Assembly: GCA_020832455.1 (NCBI GenBank)
Contig: JAFIEQ010000010.1
Location: 1-51,718, forward strand
Source: Nitriliruptoraceae bacterium
GTDB lineage: Bacteria; Actinomycetota; Nitriliruptoria; Nitriliruptorales; Nitriliruptoraceae
Length of the DNA: 51,718 nt
Reading direction: 5' to 3'
The notes under the pieces are model-generated. The model had not been told where the DNA came from. It worked only from the letters and a program-made list of their open reading frames with translations, and ran no database searches. Below are positions 7,776-16,785 of this stretch, piece by piece. Position 1 is the first letter of the stretch. Each line of letters starts with the position of its first letter. A program made the translations under genes and the position numbers.

Positions 7776-9083
7776 ATGGTCGTGACCCTGGGACCGGCCA
7801 CGGACGGCCTGGTGCTCGAGCCGACGCACACCCCGCCGTGCGCGGCGGTGCTGTCGGTGGGCAGTGAGCTGTTGCTCGGTGACCTGACGGACACCAACGC
7901 GACCTGGATCAGCCAGCGCCTGAAGGAACAGGGCGTCGCCGTGGTCCACCACCTCGCCGTCCGCGACGACCTCGACGAGCTGGTGGCGGCGCTGCGGTGG
8001 CTCGCCGCCCGGGTCCACCTCGTCATCGTCGGCGGGGGACTGGGGCCGACGGTCGACGATCTGACCCGGGAGGCCGTCGCCGCAGCCGCCGACGTCGCGT
8101 TGGACGAGCACCCGGAGCTCGTCGAGCGGATCGCGGCACGCTTCGCCGAGGCGGGGATGGAGATGCCCCCCGCGAACCTCAAGCAGGCGCGCATCCCTCG
8201 CGGCGCGGACGTCTTCCCGCCGGTGGGGACCGCGCCCGCCTTCGCGATGACGCTGCTGGACCCCAACCCGACCCGGGTCGTGGCCCTGCCCGGGGTGCCC
8301 TGGGAGCTCAAGCAGCTGTGGGACCGGCACGTGGTCGCCGAGGTGACCGCCATCGCCGGCCACCGGGTGACGGTCACCCGGGTGCTCCACGTCGTCGGGC
8401 GGGGCGAGTCCGACGTCGCCGCCGTGGTCGAGCCCATGGTGGGCGGCCGCGACGACGTGACGCTGGCGTTCCTGGCGCGGTCCTCGGAGATCGAGGTGCG
8501 TCTGACCGTCTCCGCGGACGACCGCGACGGCGCGCTGGCGGCCTCGCAGCCGCTGGTCGAGGAGGTCTCCGCGGCGCTCGAGGGCGCGGTCGCGGCGGTG
8601 GACGACGAGTCGCTCGAGCAGGCCGTGATCCGCCAGCTCATCGCCGCGGGCCAGACCATCGCCACGGCGGAGTCGGCGACCGCCGGTGGGATCGCCGCGC
8701 GGCTGGCGAGCGTGGCCGGCGCGTCCGCCGCCCTGGTCGGTGGCGCGGTCGTCTACGCGATCGACGCCAAGCACGACCTGCTCGACGTCCCGCACGAGCT
8801 CCTCGCCGCGCACGGCAGCGTCAGCGGACCCGTGACCGAGGAGCTCGCCCGACGTGTCAAGCAGCGCACCGGCGCCGACTGGGCGATCGCGGTCACCGGC
8901 GTGGCCGGGCCGGGGACGGTCGACGACCTCCCGGTCGGGACGTGCGTGTGGGCCCTGGCGCACCCCGACGGCGAGGTGGAGGTGCACACCCGGCGGATCC
9001 CCGGCGACCGCGCGCAGGTGCTCGGCCGCCTGGGCACGGCCGCGATCGACCTGCTGCGCCGACGGCTCGCGATGACCGACTGA
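7776..9083 (+). CDS. cinA: CinA-family competence/damage-inducible protein
   Basis: 435 aa. The N-terminal half is a MoCF/MogA-like domain (SVGSELLLGDLTDTN, then VIVGGGLGPTVDDLT), linked in characterised members to ADP-ribose or NMN-related nucleotide hydrolysis. The C-terminal half (about 275-430) is the CinA deamidase domain (AESATAGG, then VTGVAGPG), which in other bacteria converts NMN to nicotinate mononucleotide. GGAGG at 7765-7769 has correct spacing to the ATG at 7776 but would overlap the in-frame ATG at 7770, so 7776 is preferred. Length is normal. It follows pgsA after 52 bases and could share its transcript. Function as a pyridine-nucleotide salvage enzyme is family knowledge. Confidence 0.9.
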   Translation: MVVTLGPATDGLVLEPTHTPPCAAVLSVGSELLLGDLTDTNATWISQRLKEQGVAVVHHLAVRDDLDELVAALRWLAARVHLVIVGGGLGPTVDDLTREAVAAAADVALDEHPELVERIAARFAEAGMEMPPANLKQARIPRGADVFPPVGTAPAFAMTLLDPNPTRVVALPGVPWELKQLWDRHVVAEVTAIAGHRVTVTRVLHVVGRGESDVAAVVEPMVGGRDDVTLAFLARSSEIEVRLTVSADDRDGALAASQPLVEEVSAALEGAVAAVDDESLEQAVIRQLIAAGQTIATAESATAGGIAARLASVAGASAALVGGAVVYAIDAKHDLLDVPHELLAAHGSVSGPVTEELARRVKQRTGADWAIAVTGVAGPGTVDDLPVGTCVWALAHPDGEVEVHTRRIPGDRAQVLGRLGTAAIDLLRRRLAMTD

Positions 9084-9116
9084 TGGTCCCGGGGTGCGCG
9101 GCGGTGTCGCGGGGCT

Positions 9117-9139
9117 GGCGCCCGCCGGTCACGGGCGCC
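9117..9139. terminator. Hairpin between convergent cinA and exonuclease genes
   Basis: An 8-bp perfect stem, GGCGCCCG (9117-9124) and CGGGCGCC (9132-9139), encloses a 7-nt loop. It sits between the cinA stop (9083) and the stop of the leftward exonuclease gene (9175) and could terminate both. Confidence 0.5.
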
Positions 9140-9174
9140 GCCTCGGGCGACGCCGGGCCTGACGCGCCCCCGCG

Positions 9175-10008
9175 CTACCGGTCGGATGCGGCCCCGGTGT
9201 GGTCGTCGCCGGCCTCAGGCGTCGTCGCCACCTCGTCCGTGTCGGCCCCGTCGGTGGCCGCCGGGGGGTCTGACGGCGCGTCCTGCGGCGAGGCCGCTGC
9301 GGCGGGGGAGCTCCCGGAGGGCACGGCCGGGGGCAGTGGCGCGTCCTCGGCCCGGAGCGTGCCGAGCACCTCCCAGATCCGGTCGAACACCCGCATGGCC
9401 TGCTGGGCGTCGTAGAGCGCCCCGTGGGCCTGGTCTTTGTCGTGGGGGACCCCGAGCGCGGCGCAGGTCTTCGCGAGGCTGCGCGGGGCCTCGGGGCCAG
9501 CGGCGATCAGCGGCAGGGCGAGGGTCTCCACGTCGAGCAGGTGGTGGTCCCAGGTGGGGCGCAGCCCGAGCTTGCGGCACATGCGTTCCAGGTGCTTGGC
9601 GTCGAAGTCGGGGACCGCGCCCACCAGCACCGCATCCCGGGCGTCCTCGAGGAAGACCGTCAACCACTCGCTGGCCGGCGTCTTGGGCTGCGGCGCGATC
9701 TTCTCGTCGTAGTGGGTGAGCTCGAGCGCGTCCGCGTCCGCGCCATCGGTGGTGTGGGTCGGGAAGTAGCGCCGTTCGACCTGGCGGCCGTCCTCGTAGC
9801 GCACGATCCAGGAGACCTCCGTGAGCTCGTGGCGCTCGTGGTCGAGCCCGGTGGCCTCCGTGTCGACGAACACGAACCGGGTGCCGCGCGAACGGCCGCG
9901 TCCGCGTCCGCCGACGGGCTCGGGTGCGGGGGTCTCACCGTCGGTCGGTCCGTCGGTTGGTCCGTCGGTCGGTCCGGTGGTCGGCCCATCGGTCGGCGCG
10001 GAGCTCAT
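9175..10008 (-). CDS. DnaQ-like DEDDh 3'-5' exonuclease
   Basis: 277 aa from the ATG at 10008. All DEDDh exonuclease residues are visible: D49 and E51 (FVFVDTEATGL), D136 (AVPDFDAKHLE), H195 and D200 (DQAHGALYDAQ). Proteins of this fold trim DNA or RNA from the 3' end; substrate cannot be told from sequence. Residues 5-25 are a repetitive GPTD tract, and the C-terminal 50 residues are Pro/Ala/Asp-rich and probably disordered. It is divergent from recA across a 504-bp gap that contains an SOS box, so SOS induction is conceivable but unproven, since the box is 332 bp from this start. Confidence 0.85.
   Translation of the reverse strand: MSSAPTDGPTTGPTDGPTDGPTDGETPAPEPVGGRGRGRSRGTRFVFVDTEATGLDHERHELTEVSWIVRYEDGRQVERRYFPTHTTDGADADALELTHYDEKIAPQPKTPASEWLTVFLEDARDAVLVGAVPDFDAKHLERMCRKLGLRPTWDHHLLDVETLALPLIAAGPEAPRSLAKTCAALGVPHDKDQAHGALYDAQQAMRVFDRIWEVLGTLRAEDAPLPPAVPSGSSPAAAASPQDAPSDPPAATDGADTDEVATTPEAGDDHTGAASDR
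9939..9995. repeat. Short GGTC/CCGTC-type coding repeat
   Basis: Imperfect copies of a 12-bp unit (GGTCCGTCGGTC-like) sit inside the exonuclease gene and encode its N-terminal Gly-Pro-Thr-Asp tract. The period keeps the reading frame, so copy number could vary without breaking the gene. Confidence 0.7.
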
Positions 10009-10512
10009 GGTCGTCCTGTCGGCAGGGGATCGACCGGTGACGGTAGTGGCGCGCCGGACCTGCCTGCCCCCGGCCGGCGTCCGCCGCCACCGGCGACGGC
10101 GCAGGAGTGAGCCCCCGGGAGGTGGGGCCCGGGGGCTCGGGAGGACGGTGGGGCGGGCCACCGCCCTCGGGACCTGCGCCGTGGTGGAACGGGCGGTCCG
10201 TTGGGGGACGACCGAAGCAGCGGGGAGAGTCGCCGCCGTCGACCGAGTCGGACACTACGCAGCCCGTGCGACCACCGGGTGGCCGTGAGGTGACGGCGAG
10301 GTAGCCGGCCACCGTCGGATGGAGGCGGGTGCTCGCCTCCGAACGCACGTTCGGATAGCGTGGAGGTACCCGCGCCGCGGACCGATCCATCCACAGGGTC
10401 GGTCCCGCCACCGACGGGTTGTCACCACCCCCCCGTACGGTGTGCAACGACGGACCTCGACCACCGGCACCGGTCACCGCGACCGACCCCCCGGACGATC
10501 CTCGGAGTGAAC
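10009..10512. promoter_or_regulatory. Divergent control region of recA and exonuclease
   Basis: This 504-bp gap lies between divergent genes and has no convincing coding sequence. Its one clear element is the SOS box at 10340-10353. The stretch just after it (10354-10371, with GATAGCGTGGAGG) may be the recA promoter -10 region, but I cannot define hexamers with confidence. Confidence 0.55.
10340..10353 (+). promoter_or_regulatory. SOS (LexA) box upstream of recA
   Basis: CGAACGCACGTTCG matches the actinobacterial/Gram-positive LexA operator CGAAC-N4-GTTCG exactly, and the symmetry extends one base on each side (10339-10354). It lies 160 bp before the recA start, consistent with LexA repression of recA-recX. 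The repressor gene is in this window at 21082-21768. Confidence 0.88.
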
Positions 10513-11547
10513 GTGGACAAGGACAAGGCGCTCGATCTCGCCCTCGCCAACATCGAGAAGCAGTTCGGCAAGGGCTCGCTGATGAAGCTCGGCGACGACA
10601 CGACGCAGCTCATCCCGGCCATCCCGAGCGGGGCGCTGTCGTTGGACATCGCGCTGGGCGTGGGCGGGCTGCCCCGTGGTCGCGTGGTGGAGATCTTCGG
10701 TCCGGAGAGCAGCGGGAAGACCACCGTCGCCCTGCACGTGATCGCGGAGGCGCAGAAGGCCGGTGGTATCGCCGCGTTCATTGACGCGGAGCACGCGTTG
10801 GACCCGACCTACGCCCGTGCGTTGGGGGTCGACATCAACGAGATGCTGGTCTCCCAGCCGGACACCGGCGAGCAGGCGCTGGAGATCGCGGACATGCTGG
10901 TCCGGTCCGCCGCCGTCGACATCATCGTCATCGACTCCGTCGCGGCACTCACCCCCCGCGCGGAGATCGAGGGGGAGATGGGGGACAGCCACGTCGGTCT
11001 GCAGGCGCGGCTGATGTCCCAGGCGTTGCGCAAGCTGTCCGGGTCGCTCAAGCGGTCCAACACCACCGCGGTCTTCATCAACCAGCTGCGCGAGAAGATC
11101 GGCGTGATGTTCGGGTCCCCGGAGACGACGCCGGGTGGCCGCGCGCTGAAGTTCTACAGCTCCGTGCGCCTCGACGTCCGGCGCATCGAGACGCTCAAGG
11201 ACGGCACCGACGCGGTCGGCAACCGGGTGCGCGTCAAGGTCGTCAAGAACAAGGTCGCCCCACCGTTCCGTCAGGCGGAGTTCGACATCATCTACGGCGA
11301 GGGCATCTCCAAGGAGGGCTCGCTCATCGACGTCGGGGTCGAGGAGGGCATCGTCCGCAAGGCGGGTGCCTGGTACACCTACGACGGTGAGCAGCTCGGG
11401 CAGGGCAAGGAGAAGGCCCGGATGTTCCTCAAGGAGAACCTCGACATCGCGGCGGAGATCGAGAAGAAGGTCAAGGACAAGCTCGGGCTCAACCCGCTGG
11501 CCGCGACCGACGGCCCGGTCGAGGACGAGCCGGACGAGGAGGCCTGA
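10513..11547 (+). CDS. recA: Recombinase RecA
   Basis: A 344-aa strand-exchange protein and co-protease for LexA. GGAG at 10504-10507 gives good spacing to the GTG at 10513 (sequence then [21 protein letters not shown]); the GTG at 10507 overlaps that Shine-Dalgarno sequence. Walker A is GPESSGKT (63-70); the [12 protein letters not shown] segment and the loop with [13 protein letters not shown] follow. Length is standard and no intein is present. recX begins 2 bases after the stop, so the two are almost certainly co-transcribed and perhaps translationally coupled. An SOS box lies 160 bp upstream. Confidence 0.97.
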   Translation: MDKDKALDLALANIEKQFGKGSLMKLGDDTTQLIPAIPSGALSLDIALGVGGLPRGRVVEIFGPESSGKTTVALHVIAEAQKAGGIAAFIDAEHALDPTYARALGVDINEMLVSQPDTGEQALEIADMLVRSAAVDIIVIDSVAALTPRAEIEGEMGDSHVGLQARLMSQALRKLSGSLKRSNTTAVFINQLREKIGVMFGSPETTPGGRALKFYSSVRLDVRRIETLKDGTDAVGNRVRVKVVKNKVAPPFRQAEFDIIYGEGISKEGSLIDVGVEEGIVRKAGAWYTYDGEQLGQGKEKARMFLKENLDIAAEIEKKVKDKLGLNPLAATDGPVEDEPDEEA

Positions 11548-11549
11548 TC

Positions 11550-12497
11550 GTGGGGGAGGCCACGCCCTTCCGCGATGCCGAGGCCTTCCTGCGTGAGCTG
11601 GGCATCGAGCCCGAGCCCATCACGGTCGACCCGTTCCCCGAGCCGTCCGCACCGGCCAGCCCACCTGCCGCCGCCGACCGCGCCACAGCGCACGGCGGCG
11701 ATGGGGGCGATGGGGGCGATGGGGGCGAGGATGCCGTGGGCGAGGTGACCGAGGATGCGCCGCCAGCCGACGATCCGGCCGCTGCGGATCTGCTCGCGCG
11801 GGCGGCGCGACCCCTGTCCGACCCGGAGCTCGACGACGAGCCCGGGGCCACCCGGTCCACGGCCGCGGCTGCGGGGACGAGCGAACGGGCGGAGGGGAGC
11901 GCGCCGTCGGCGCGCGACGTCGGCCGCCTCGCCGGTCAGGCCGCGGCGGACGCGGCGCAGCGGCAGGGTGACGCGGATGCGCTGCCCGATCCGGGGTCCA
12001 GTTCGCTCGAGTCCGACATCGCCCAGGCGGTCGCCTTCGTGCGGAACTCGACCGCGGCGGCGCCGCAGTCCGAGGCCCGCCTGCGGGGCAAGCTGTTCGA
12101 GCGTGGCTCGTCGGCGGTCGTGGTCGAGCACGCGCTGGATCGTGCGCGCCGGGAACGGCTCATCGACGATGTCGCGCTGGCCGCCGCGCTGGTCGAGGAA
12201 CGACGGGCGAAGGGGCACGCGCCGGCACGTCTCCGGCGGGATCTGCGCGACCGTGGGTTCACCGACGAGGTGCTCGACCGGGTGCTCGAGCGCGCTGAGG
12301 CGGAGGACCCGGAGGCAGCCGCGTTCGCCATCGCGACCTCACGTGCCGCACGCCTGACCGCCCTGCCCGCCGACACCGCGTTCCGGCGCATCGTCGGGTA
12401 CCTCGCGCGGCGTGGGTACCCGGAGGGCCTCGCCCGCAAGGTGGCCCGGGAAGCGGTTTTCAGCACCCGGGACGACCAGCGCATCGCCGGTCGCTGA
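11550..12497 (+). CDS. recX: RecX regulator with long N-terminal extension
   Basis: 315 aa from a GTG two bases after recA. RecX binds RecA filaments and tempers strand exchange. The conserved RecX core is confined to about residues 155-310 (AVAFVRNSTAAAPQSEARLRGKL, then RLIDDVALAAALVEERR and three-helix repeats). The first 150 residues are Ala/Asp/Pro/Gly-rich and probably disordered, including a GGD-GGD-GGD run encoded by a 9-bp DNA repeat. Typical RecX proteins are half this size, so the extension is the odd feature. The assignment is strengthened by position directly behind recA. Confidence 0.88.
   Translation: MGEATPFRDAEAFLRELGIEPEPITVDPFPEPSAPASPPAAADRATAHGGDGGDGGDGGEDAVGEVTEDAPPADDPAAADLLARAARPLSDPELDDEPGATRSTAAAAGTSERAEGSAPSARDVGRLAGQAAADAAQRQGDADALPDPGSSSLESDIAQAVAFVRNSTAAAPQSEARLRGKLFERGSSAVVVEHALDRARRERLIDDVALAAALVEERRAKGHAPARLRRDLRDRGFTDEVLDRVLERAEAEDPEAAAFAIATSRAARLTALPADTAFRRIVGYLARRGYPEGLARKVAREAVFSTRDDQRIAGR
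11698..11727 (+). repeat. Triple 9-bp repeat within recX
   Basis: Three perfect copies of GGCGATGGG plus a partial fourth encode Gly-Asp-Gly triplets in the RecX extension. The period is in frame. Confidence 0.85.
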
Positions 12498-12669
12498 TCG
12501 GCGCCTGACGGCTCCGTTCAGGACCGCAGCAGTCGGCTGGTACCCCGCATCGTGTTGCCCCCGGATCGTGGTGCACCCGGGCATGGCTCGATCGGCGCCC
12601 GGCGCTAGCCTTGCGGGACGACACGGGCGCCTCGGCACGGGGCGTCGGCGCACCACGGGAGGACGCACG

Positions 12670-12951
12670 ATGGATCTGCTGCAGACCTGGACCGTCGTCG
12701 GTGTTCCCGGACTGGTGCTGGCCATGGGCCTGTTCGTGGGGCGTTCGATGCTGCGCGCGTGGCTCGGGTACGCGGCGCTGCTCGTCCTGATCGTGATCTT
12801 CGTGCTGACCCCGGGCGGCGGGCTGTCCGCTGCCGCGGTCGGGCTGATCGCGATGGTGCTGGTCGCCAACGGTCGTGGGACGCGCACCGACGCGGTCTAC
12901 CAGGAGCACCACGAGCAGCGTGGCCGACTCACCACCGCGGCCGGGGACTGA
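12670..12951 (+). CDS. Small multi-pass membrane protein, unknown
   Basis: 93 aa from the ATG at 12670, with a strong GGGAGG at 12657-12662. Three hydrophobic stretches are visible (GVPGLVLAMGLFVG, YAALLVLIVIFVL, SAAAVGLIAMVLV), followed by a charged tail (YQEHHEQRGRL). No family was recognised. It lies between recX and miaB in the same direction, 172 bases from recX and 105 from miaB. The ribosome-binding site and membrane pattern support it being real. Confidence 0.65.
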   Translation: MDLLQTWTVVGVPGLVLAMGLFVGRSMLRAWLGYAALLVLIVIFVLTPGGGLSAAAVGLIAMVLVANGRGTRTDAVYQEHHEQRGRLTTAAGD

Positions 12952-13056
12952 CACACGGCTGCTCGGGCCCGATCCGCTGCCGCGGGGATCGACCCACGGC
13001 CGCGGCGGACCGGGTGCGGGTTACCCTCGCGGGTCGCTGCCGACTGCGAGGCACCC

Positions 13057-14553
13057 ATGTCCCGTCGCTACTTCATCCGGACCTTCGGATGTCAGATGAA
13101 CGAGCACGACTCCGGTCGCGCCGCCGGGATGCTGGAGACGCTCGGGTACCGCGCCGCCGGGTCCGAGGCGGACGCGGACCTGGTCCTGCTCAACACCTGT
13201 GCGGTGCGTGAGAACGCCGACAACAAGCTGTACGGCACCCTCGGCCACCTGAAGCGCACCAAGGACGAGCGCCGCGCCGACGGCCAGGACCTCACCATCG
13301 TGGTGGGCGGCTGTCTGGCGCAGAAGGACGGCGCGCGCGTCGCGGAGAAGGCGCCCTGGGTCGACGTCGTGTACGGCACGCACAACCTTCCGGAGCTGCC
13401 CGCGCTGCTCGCCCAGGCGGACTCCTCCGCGGTGCCCGTCGTCGAACTGATCGAGCAGCTCGAGACGTTCCCCTCTGCGCTGCCGGCGAAGCGCGAGGTG
13501 CGCCACCACGCGTGGGTGTCCATCTCCGTGGGGTGCAACAACAGCTGCACCTTCTGCATCGTGCCGTCCCTGCGTGGACGTGAGCGTTCCCGCCGCCCGG
13601 GCGAGATCGTCGACGAGGTCCGGGCGCTGGTCGCCGACGACGTCATCGAGGTGACGCTGCTCGGCCAGAACGTCAACTCCTACGGGCGCGACCTGGCCGG
13701 CGCGAGCCAGTTCGCGGCGTTGTTGCGCGAGCTCGGCACGGTCGAGGGGCTCGAGCGTGTCCGCTTCACCTCCCCCCACCCGCGGGACTTCACCGAGGAC
13801 GTCCTGCAGGCGATGGCGCAGACCCCCAACGTCATGCCCCACCTGCACCTGCCGCTGCAGTCCGGCTCGGACCGGGTGCTGCGGCTGATGCGACGCTCCT
13901 ACCGCTCACGACGCTTCCTCGCCCTGGTGGAGCGAACCCGGGAGCTGCTCCCCGACGCGGCGCTGACCACGGACCTGATCGTCGGCTTCCCGGGAGAGAC
14001 CGAACTGGACTTCGCGGCCACCCTCGAGGTGGTCGAGCGCGTGCGCTTCGATCAGGCCTTCACCTTCCAGTACTCGCCGCGTCCGGGGACCCCGGCCGCG
14101 GAGCTCGTCGAGGACTTCATCGCGCCCGAGGTCGTCGCCGAGCGGTACGGCCGGCTGGAGACCCTCGTGCGGGCGCACTCCCAGCAGGCGCACGAACGGT
14201 TGGTGGGCACCCAGCAGGAGCTGCTGGTGGAGTCCGCCTCCAAGACCGACGCCTCGCGCTGGTCCGGGCGCACCCGCGGCAACCACCTCGTCCACCTGCC
14301 AGCGCCGGTGACCGTCGACGGTGCGCCCGCGTACGGGGCCGGCGACCTGGTCACCGTCCCGATGCTCGAGGCGCGCACCAACTACGCGCTCGCCGGGGCG
14401 CCGTCCACGATCCGTCGGACCGCGGCCGGTCGTGCGGCAGCGACCGGCCGGGACGCGCCGGGGGTCATGGCGATGGGCGCCCACGTCGCCAGCCGGTCCC
14501 TGCCGGTGGTCGCCGGGGGGCTGACGACGGCGCCTCGCGCTGGGGATGGGTGA
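13057..14553 (+). CDS. miaB: tRNA-2-methylthio-N6-dimethylallyladenosine synthase MiaB
   Basis: 498 aa. This radical-SAM enzyme adds a methylthio group to isopentenyladenosine-37 of tRNA, acting after MiaA, which is encoded at 15761. Cluster cysteines are C12 ([12 protein letters not shown]), C48 (NTCAVRENA) and C86 (GGCLAQ). The radical-SAM CxxxCxxC is C160, C164 and C167 (CNNSCTFC). A TRAM domain occupies about 380-445. The last 55 residues are an extra low-complexity tail beyond the TRAM domain. The GCQMN and NTCAVR motifs distinguish it from RimO. In many actinobacteria miaB and miaA are close; here a rhodopsin gene sits between them. Confidence 0.95.
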   Translation: MSRRYFIRTFGCQMNEHDSGRAAGMLETLGYRAAGSEADADLVLLNTCAVRENADNKLYGTLGHLKRTKDERRADGQDLTIVVGGCLAQKDGARVAEKAPWVDVVYGTHNLPELPALLAQADSSAVPVVELIEQLETFPSALPAKREVRHHAWVSISVGCNNSCTFCIVPSLRGRERSRRPGEIVDEVRALVADDVIEVTLLGQNVNSYGRDLAGASQFAALLRELGTVEGLERVRFTSPHPRDFTEDVLQAMAQTPNVMPHLHLPLQSGSDRVLRLMRRSYRSRRFLALVERTRELLPDAALTTDLIVGFPGETELDFAATLEVVERVRFDQAFTFQYSPRPGTPAAELVEDFIAPEVVAERYGRLETLVRAHSQQAHERLVGTQQELLVESASKTDASRWSGRTRGNHLVHLPAPVTVDGAPAYGAGDLVTVPMLEARTNYALAGAPSTIRRTAAGRAAATGRDAPGVMAMGAHVASRSLPVVAGGLTTAPRAGDG

Positions 14554-14844
14554 TCGCCGCACCCGTGAGGCCGTGGTCCGATGGGTGCGCGCCGCCGCGC
14601 GGATGGCTGTACGGCGGGGTCACCCCCGGACCTGTCCGTGTCATCGGATGGGTCGCCTGCACGGGTTGGGACGTTTCGCCGGTGCTCGTCGGCCGGATGG
14701 TCCCGGCCGCCGATGGATGCGAAGGCAGGTCAGCCCCCGCGCGGCCCCATGTCGCGTCGCATCGGCCTGTCGCACCGAGCGTGCTGACAACCGGGCGTGT
14801 ACGGGCGGCCCGCCCCGTTTGTCACCGACCAGGAAGGCTCCGCC
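14554..14844 (+). promoter_or_regulatory. Leader region of the rhodopsin gene
   Basis: 291 bases between miaB and the rhodopsin start contain no convincing gene. The only firm signal is the Shine-Dalgarno sequence AGGAAGG (14831-14837), seven bases before the GTG at 14845. I could not identify promoter hexamers; a promoter is inferred because the rhodopsin gene has its own terminator. Confidence 0.5.
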
Positions 14845-15669
14845 GTGTTGTGGAACCTCGAGAACACCGTCGAGTTCACACCAGCTCAGTTCGATCTGAT
14901 CTCCACCGTGCTCACCATCGGGTACGCCGCGCACTTCGCCGGACTCGCGTACTTCATCCTCACACGGAAGAACGTCGCGCCCCGCTACCGCTCCATGACG
15001 ACCATGTCGGTCGTGGTCATGCTCTCCGCCGCGCTGTTGCTGCTGCGACTCGACATCTCGCTCGGCCAGGCGTTCGACTACGACGCCGCGGCAGGTCTCT
15101 ACGTCCTCGGTGACTCCACCTACAACCACGGGTTCCGCTACTTCAACTGGTTGATCGACGTCCCACTGCTGCTCACGCAGAGCCTGTTCGTCCTCAACAT
15201 CGCGAAGCCCGACGTCCTCGGCTACCGCCTCAAGCTCGGTGGCGCCGGCGCCCTGATGGTCATCCTGGGCTACGTCGGCCAGTTCTACGAGGTCGTCGAC
15301 CCCCTCGGCGCGCTGCTGTTCTGGGGTATCGCGGCCACGGTCCCGTTCATCTACTTCACGGCGATCTTCTGGAAGCTCACCGGCGAGTCGCTCTCGTACC
15401 TGCCGGGTGAAGCCAAGAACACCATGAAGCAGATCCGCTACCTGTTCATGTTCTCCTGGAACCTGTACATCGTGGCGTACATCGTGCCGATGCTCGGCGA
15501 CTTCGGGCAGTCCGCCGAGGCGGCCGTCACCCGCACCTACCTGTTCACCATCGCCGACGTCCTGTCGAAGATCATCTACGGGATCCTGCTCGGCAAGGTG
15601 GCCACCGCGCGCTCCGTCGCGGAGGGCTACGAGGTCGATGGCTACGAGCACCTGGCCGAGAGCAACTGA
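14845..15669 (+). CDS. NDQ-type microbial rhodopsin, predicted light-driven Na+ pump
   Basis: A 274-aa seven-helix retinal protein. Start GTG at 14845 is set by AGGAAGG seven bases upstream. In helix C, RYFNWLIDVPLLLTQ places N101, D105 and Q112 at the bacteriorhodopsin D85/T89/D96 positions. This NDQ triad defines sodium-pumping rhodopsins such as KR2 of Krokinobacter. R98 precedes it, helix G reads TIADVLSKIIYGILLG with counter-ion D238 and retinal Schiff-base lysine K242, and LGYVGQFYEV (141-150) matches the KR2 signature. From memory of KR2, its cytoplasmic-gate Asn61 aligns with Thr52 here, while Gly263 is kept (G250). Expected role: outward Na+ transport in light across the cytoplasmic membrane. 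No carotenoid or retinal synthesis gene is in the window. H+ pumping at low Na+ is possible, as for other family members. Confidence 0.95.
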   Translation: MLWNLENTVEFTPAQFDLISTVLTIGYAAHFAGLAYFILTRKNVAPRYRSMTTMSVVVMLSAALLLLRLDISLGQAFDYDAAAGLYVLGDSTYNHGFRYFNWLIDVPLLLTQSLFVLNIAKPDVLGYRLKLGGAGALMVILGYVGQFYEVVDPLGALLFWGIAATVPFIYFTAIFWKLTGESLSYLPGEAKNTMKQIRYLFMFSWNLYIVAYIVPMLGDFGQSAEAAVTRTYLFTIADVLSKIIYGILLGKVATARSVAEGYEVDGYEHLAESN

Positions 15670-15692
15670 CGCTCGGCACCCTGCTCCTCGTT

Positions 15693-15734
15693 CGGCACAC
15701 GCCGCTACCGTCCCGACGGTGGCGGCGTGTGCCG
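15693..15734 (+). terminator. Long hairpin terminator after the rhodopsin gene
   Basis: A 13-bp perfect stem (CGGCACACGCCGC, 15693-15705, with its complement at 15722-15734), one U-G pair and a further ACCGT/ACGGT stem enclose a CCCG tetraloop, giving about 19 bp of continuous pairing. It starts 24 bases after the rhodopsin stop and ends 26 bases before miaA. It is the strongest hairpin in the window. Confidence 0.85.
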
Positions 15735-15760
15735 TTGCGTGCGCCTGGGGGTGACGATCG

Positions 15761-16678
15761 ATGGAGCCGATCCTCGCGATCCTCGGCCCCACCGCCTCGG
15801 GGAAGTCCGCCTGCGCGCTCGACGTCGCCGACCAGCTCGTCCGGGCAGGGCACCGTGTGGAACTCATCGCGGTCGATGCGTTCACGATCTACCGCGGCAT
15901 GGACGTCGGGACCGCGAAGCCGACGCCGACCGATCGTGCGCGCCATCGCCACCACCTCGTGGACGTGCTCGACCCGAGCGAGGAGGTCACGGTCGCCTGG
16001 TTCCAGCAGCAGGCGCGGGCCGTCATCGCGCGTTGCCGGACGGACGGGATCGTGCCGCTGCTCGTCGGCGGCTCCGGGCTGTACTGGCGTGCCGTGGTGG
16101 ACGACCTGCGTTTCCCGCCGACCGACGAGCGCGTACGCGCGGACCTCGAGGCCCGCTACGCGGGTGACGCGGCCGTGGCCCACCAGCACCTGGTCGCGAC
16201 CGATCCGGAGGCTGCGGCGAACATCGCACCGGAGAACCTGAGGCGCACGATCCGCGCGCTCGAGGTCCAGGAACTCACCGGGGAGCGCTTCTCGGCGTTC
16301 CAGCGCGGGTGGGACCGTCCCGCACCCGGCTTGGAGCACGTGCACACCGTGTTCCTCGACCCGCCGACCGTGACGCTGCGTGCGGCCATCGCGGACCGCG
16401 CCGCGCGCATGGTCGCCGGCGGTCTGCTCGAGGAGGCCGTCACGCTGCGTGGTGCCGGGCGGCTGTCACGGACCGCAGCGCAGGCGATCGGCTACGCCGA
16501 GGCGTTGGCCGTCCTCGACGACCAGGCCCCGCTCGAGGGACTGGCCGAGCGCATCACGACACGGACGTGGCGCTACGCGAAACGGCAGCGATCCTGGTTC
16601 CGCGCCGATCGGCGCTACGCGCCCGTCGAGCCCGGGCAGGCCCGGACCCGGCTCCTGGCGACCGTGGCCGAGGCCTGA
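15761..16678 (+). CDS. miaA: tRNA dimethylallyltransferase MiaA
   Basis: 305 aa. Transfers the dimethylallyl group to A37 of tRNAs, making the substrate of MiaB. The P-loop is GPTASGKS (9-16). The family segments [16 protein letters not shown] (standard motif D-S-x-Q-x-Y-x-x-M-D-I-G-T-A-K-P, here with DAFTIY), [11 protein letters not shown] and the C-terminal [15 protein letters not shown] are all present. Length is typical. It starts right after the rhodopsin terminator, so it needs its own promoter in the short gap or inside the hairpin region. dapF follows after 107 bases. Confidence 0.95.
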   Translation: MEPILAILGPTASGKSACALDVADQLVRAGHRVELIAVDAFTIYRGMDVGTAKPTPTDRARHRHHLVDVLDPSEEVTVAWFQQQARAVIARCRTDGIVPLLVGGSGLYWRAVVDDLRFPPTDERVRADLEARYAGDAAVAHQHLVATDPEAAANIAPENLRRTIRALEVQELTGERFSAFQRGWDRPAPGLEHVHTVFLDPPTVTLRAAIADRAARMVAGGLLEEAVTLRGAGRLSRTAAQAIGYAEALAVLDDQAPLEGLAERITTRTWRYAKRQRSWFRADRRYAPVEPGQARTRLLATVAEA

Positions 16679-16785
16679 CGGGACACACGGTGCGCCGTCC
16701 TCCGGGTCGGGACGGCCCCGACCGTTCGGGCGGCTGGCGACGAACGGGCTCGCTGCGGCCATCCCGGGGTCGTACGCTTGGACGG

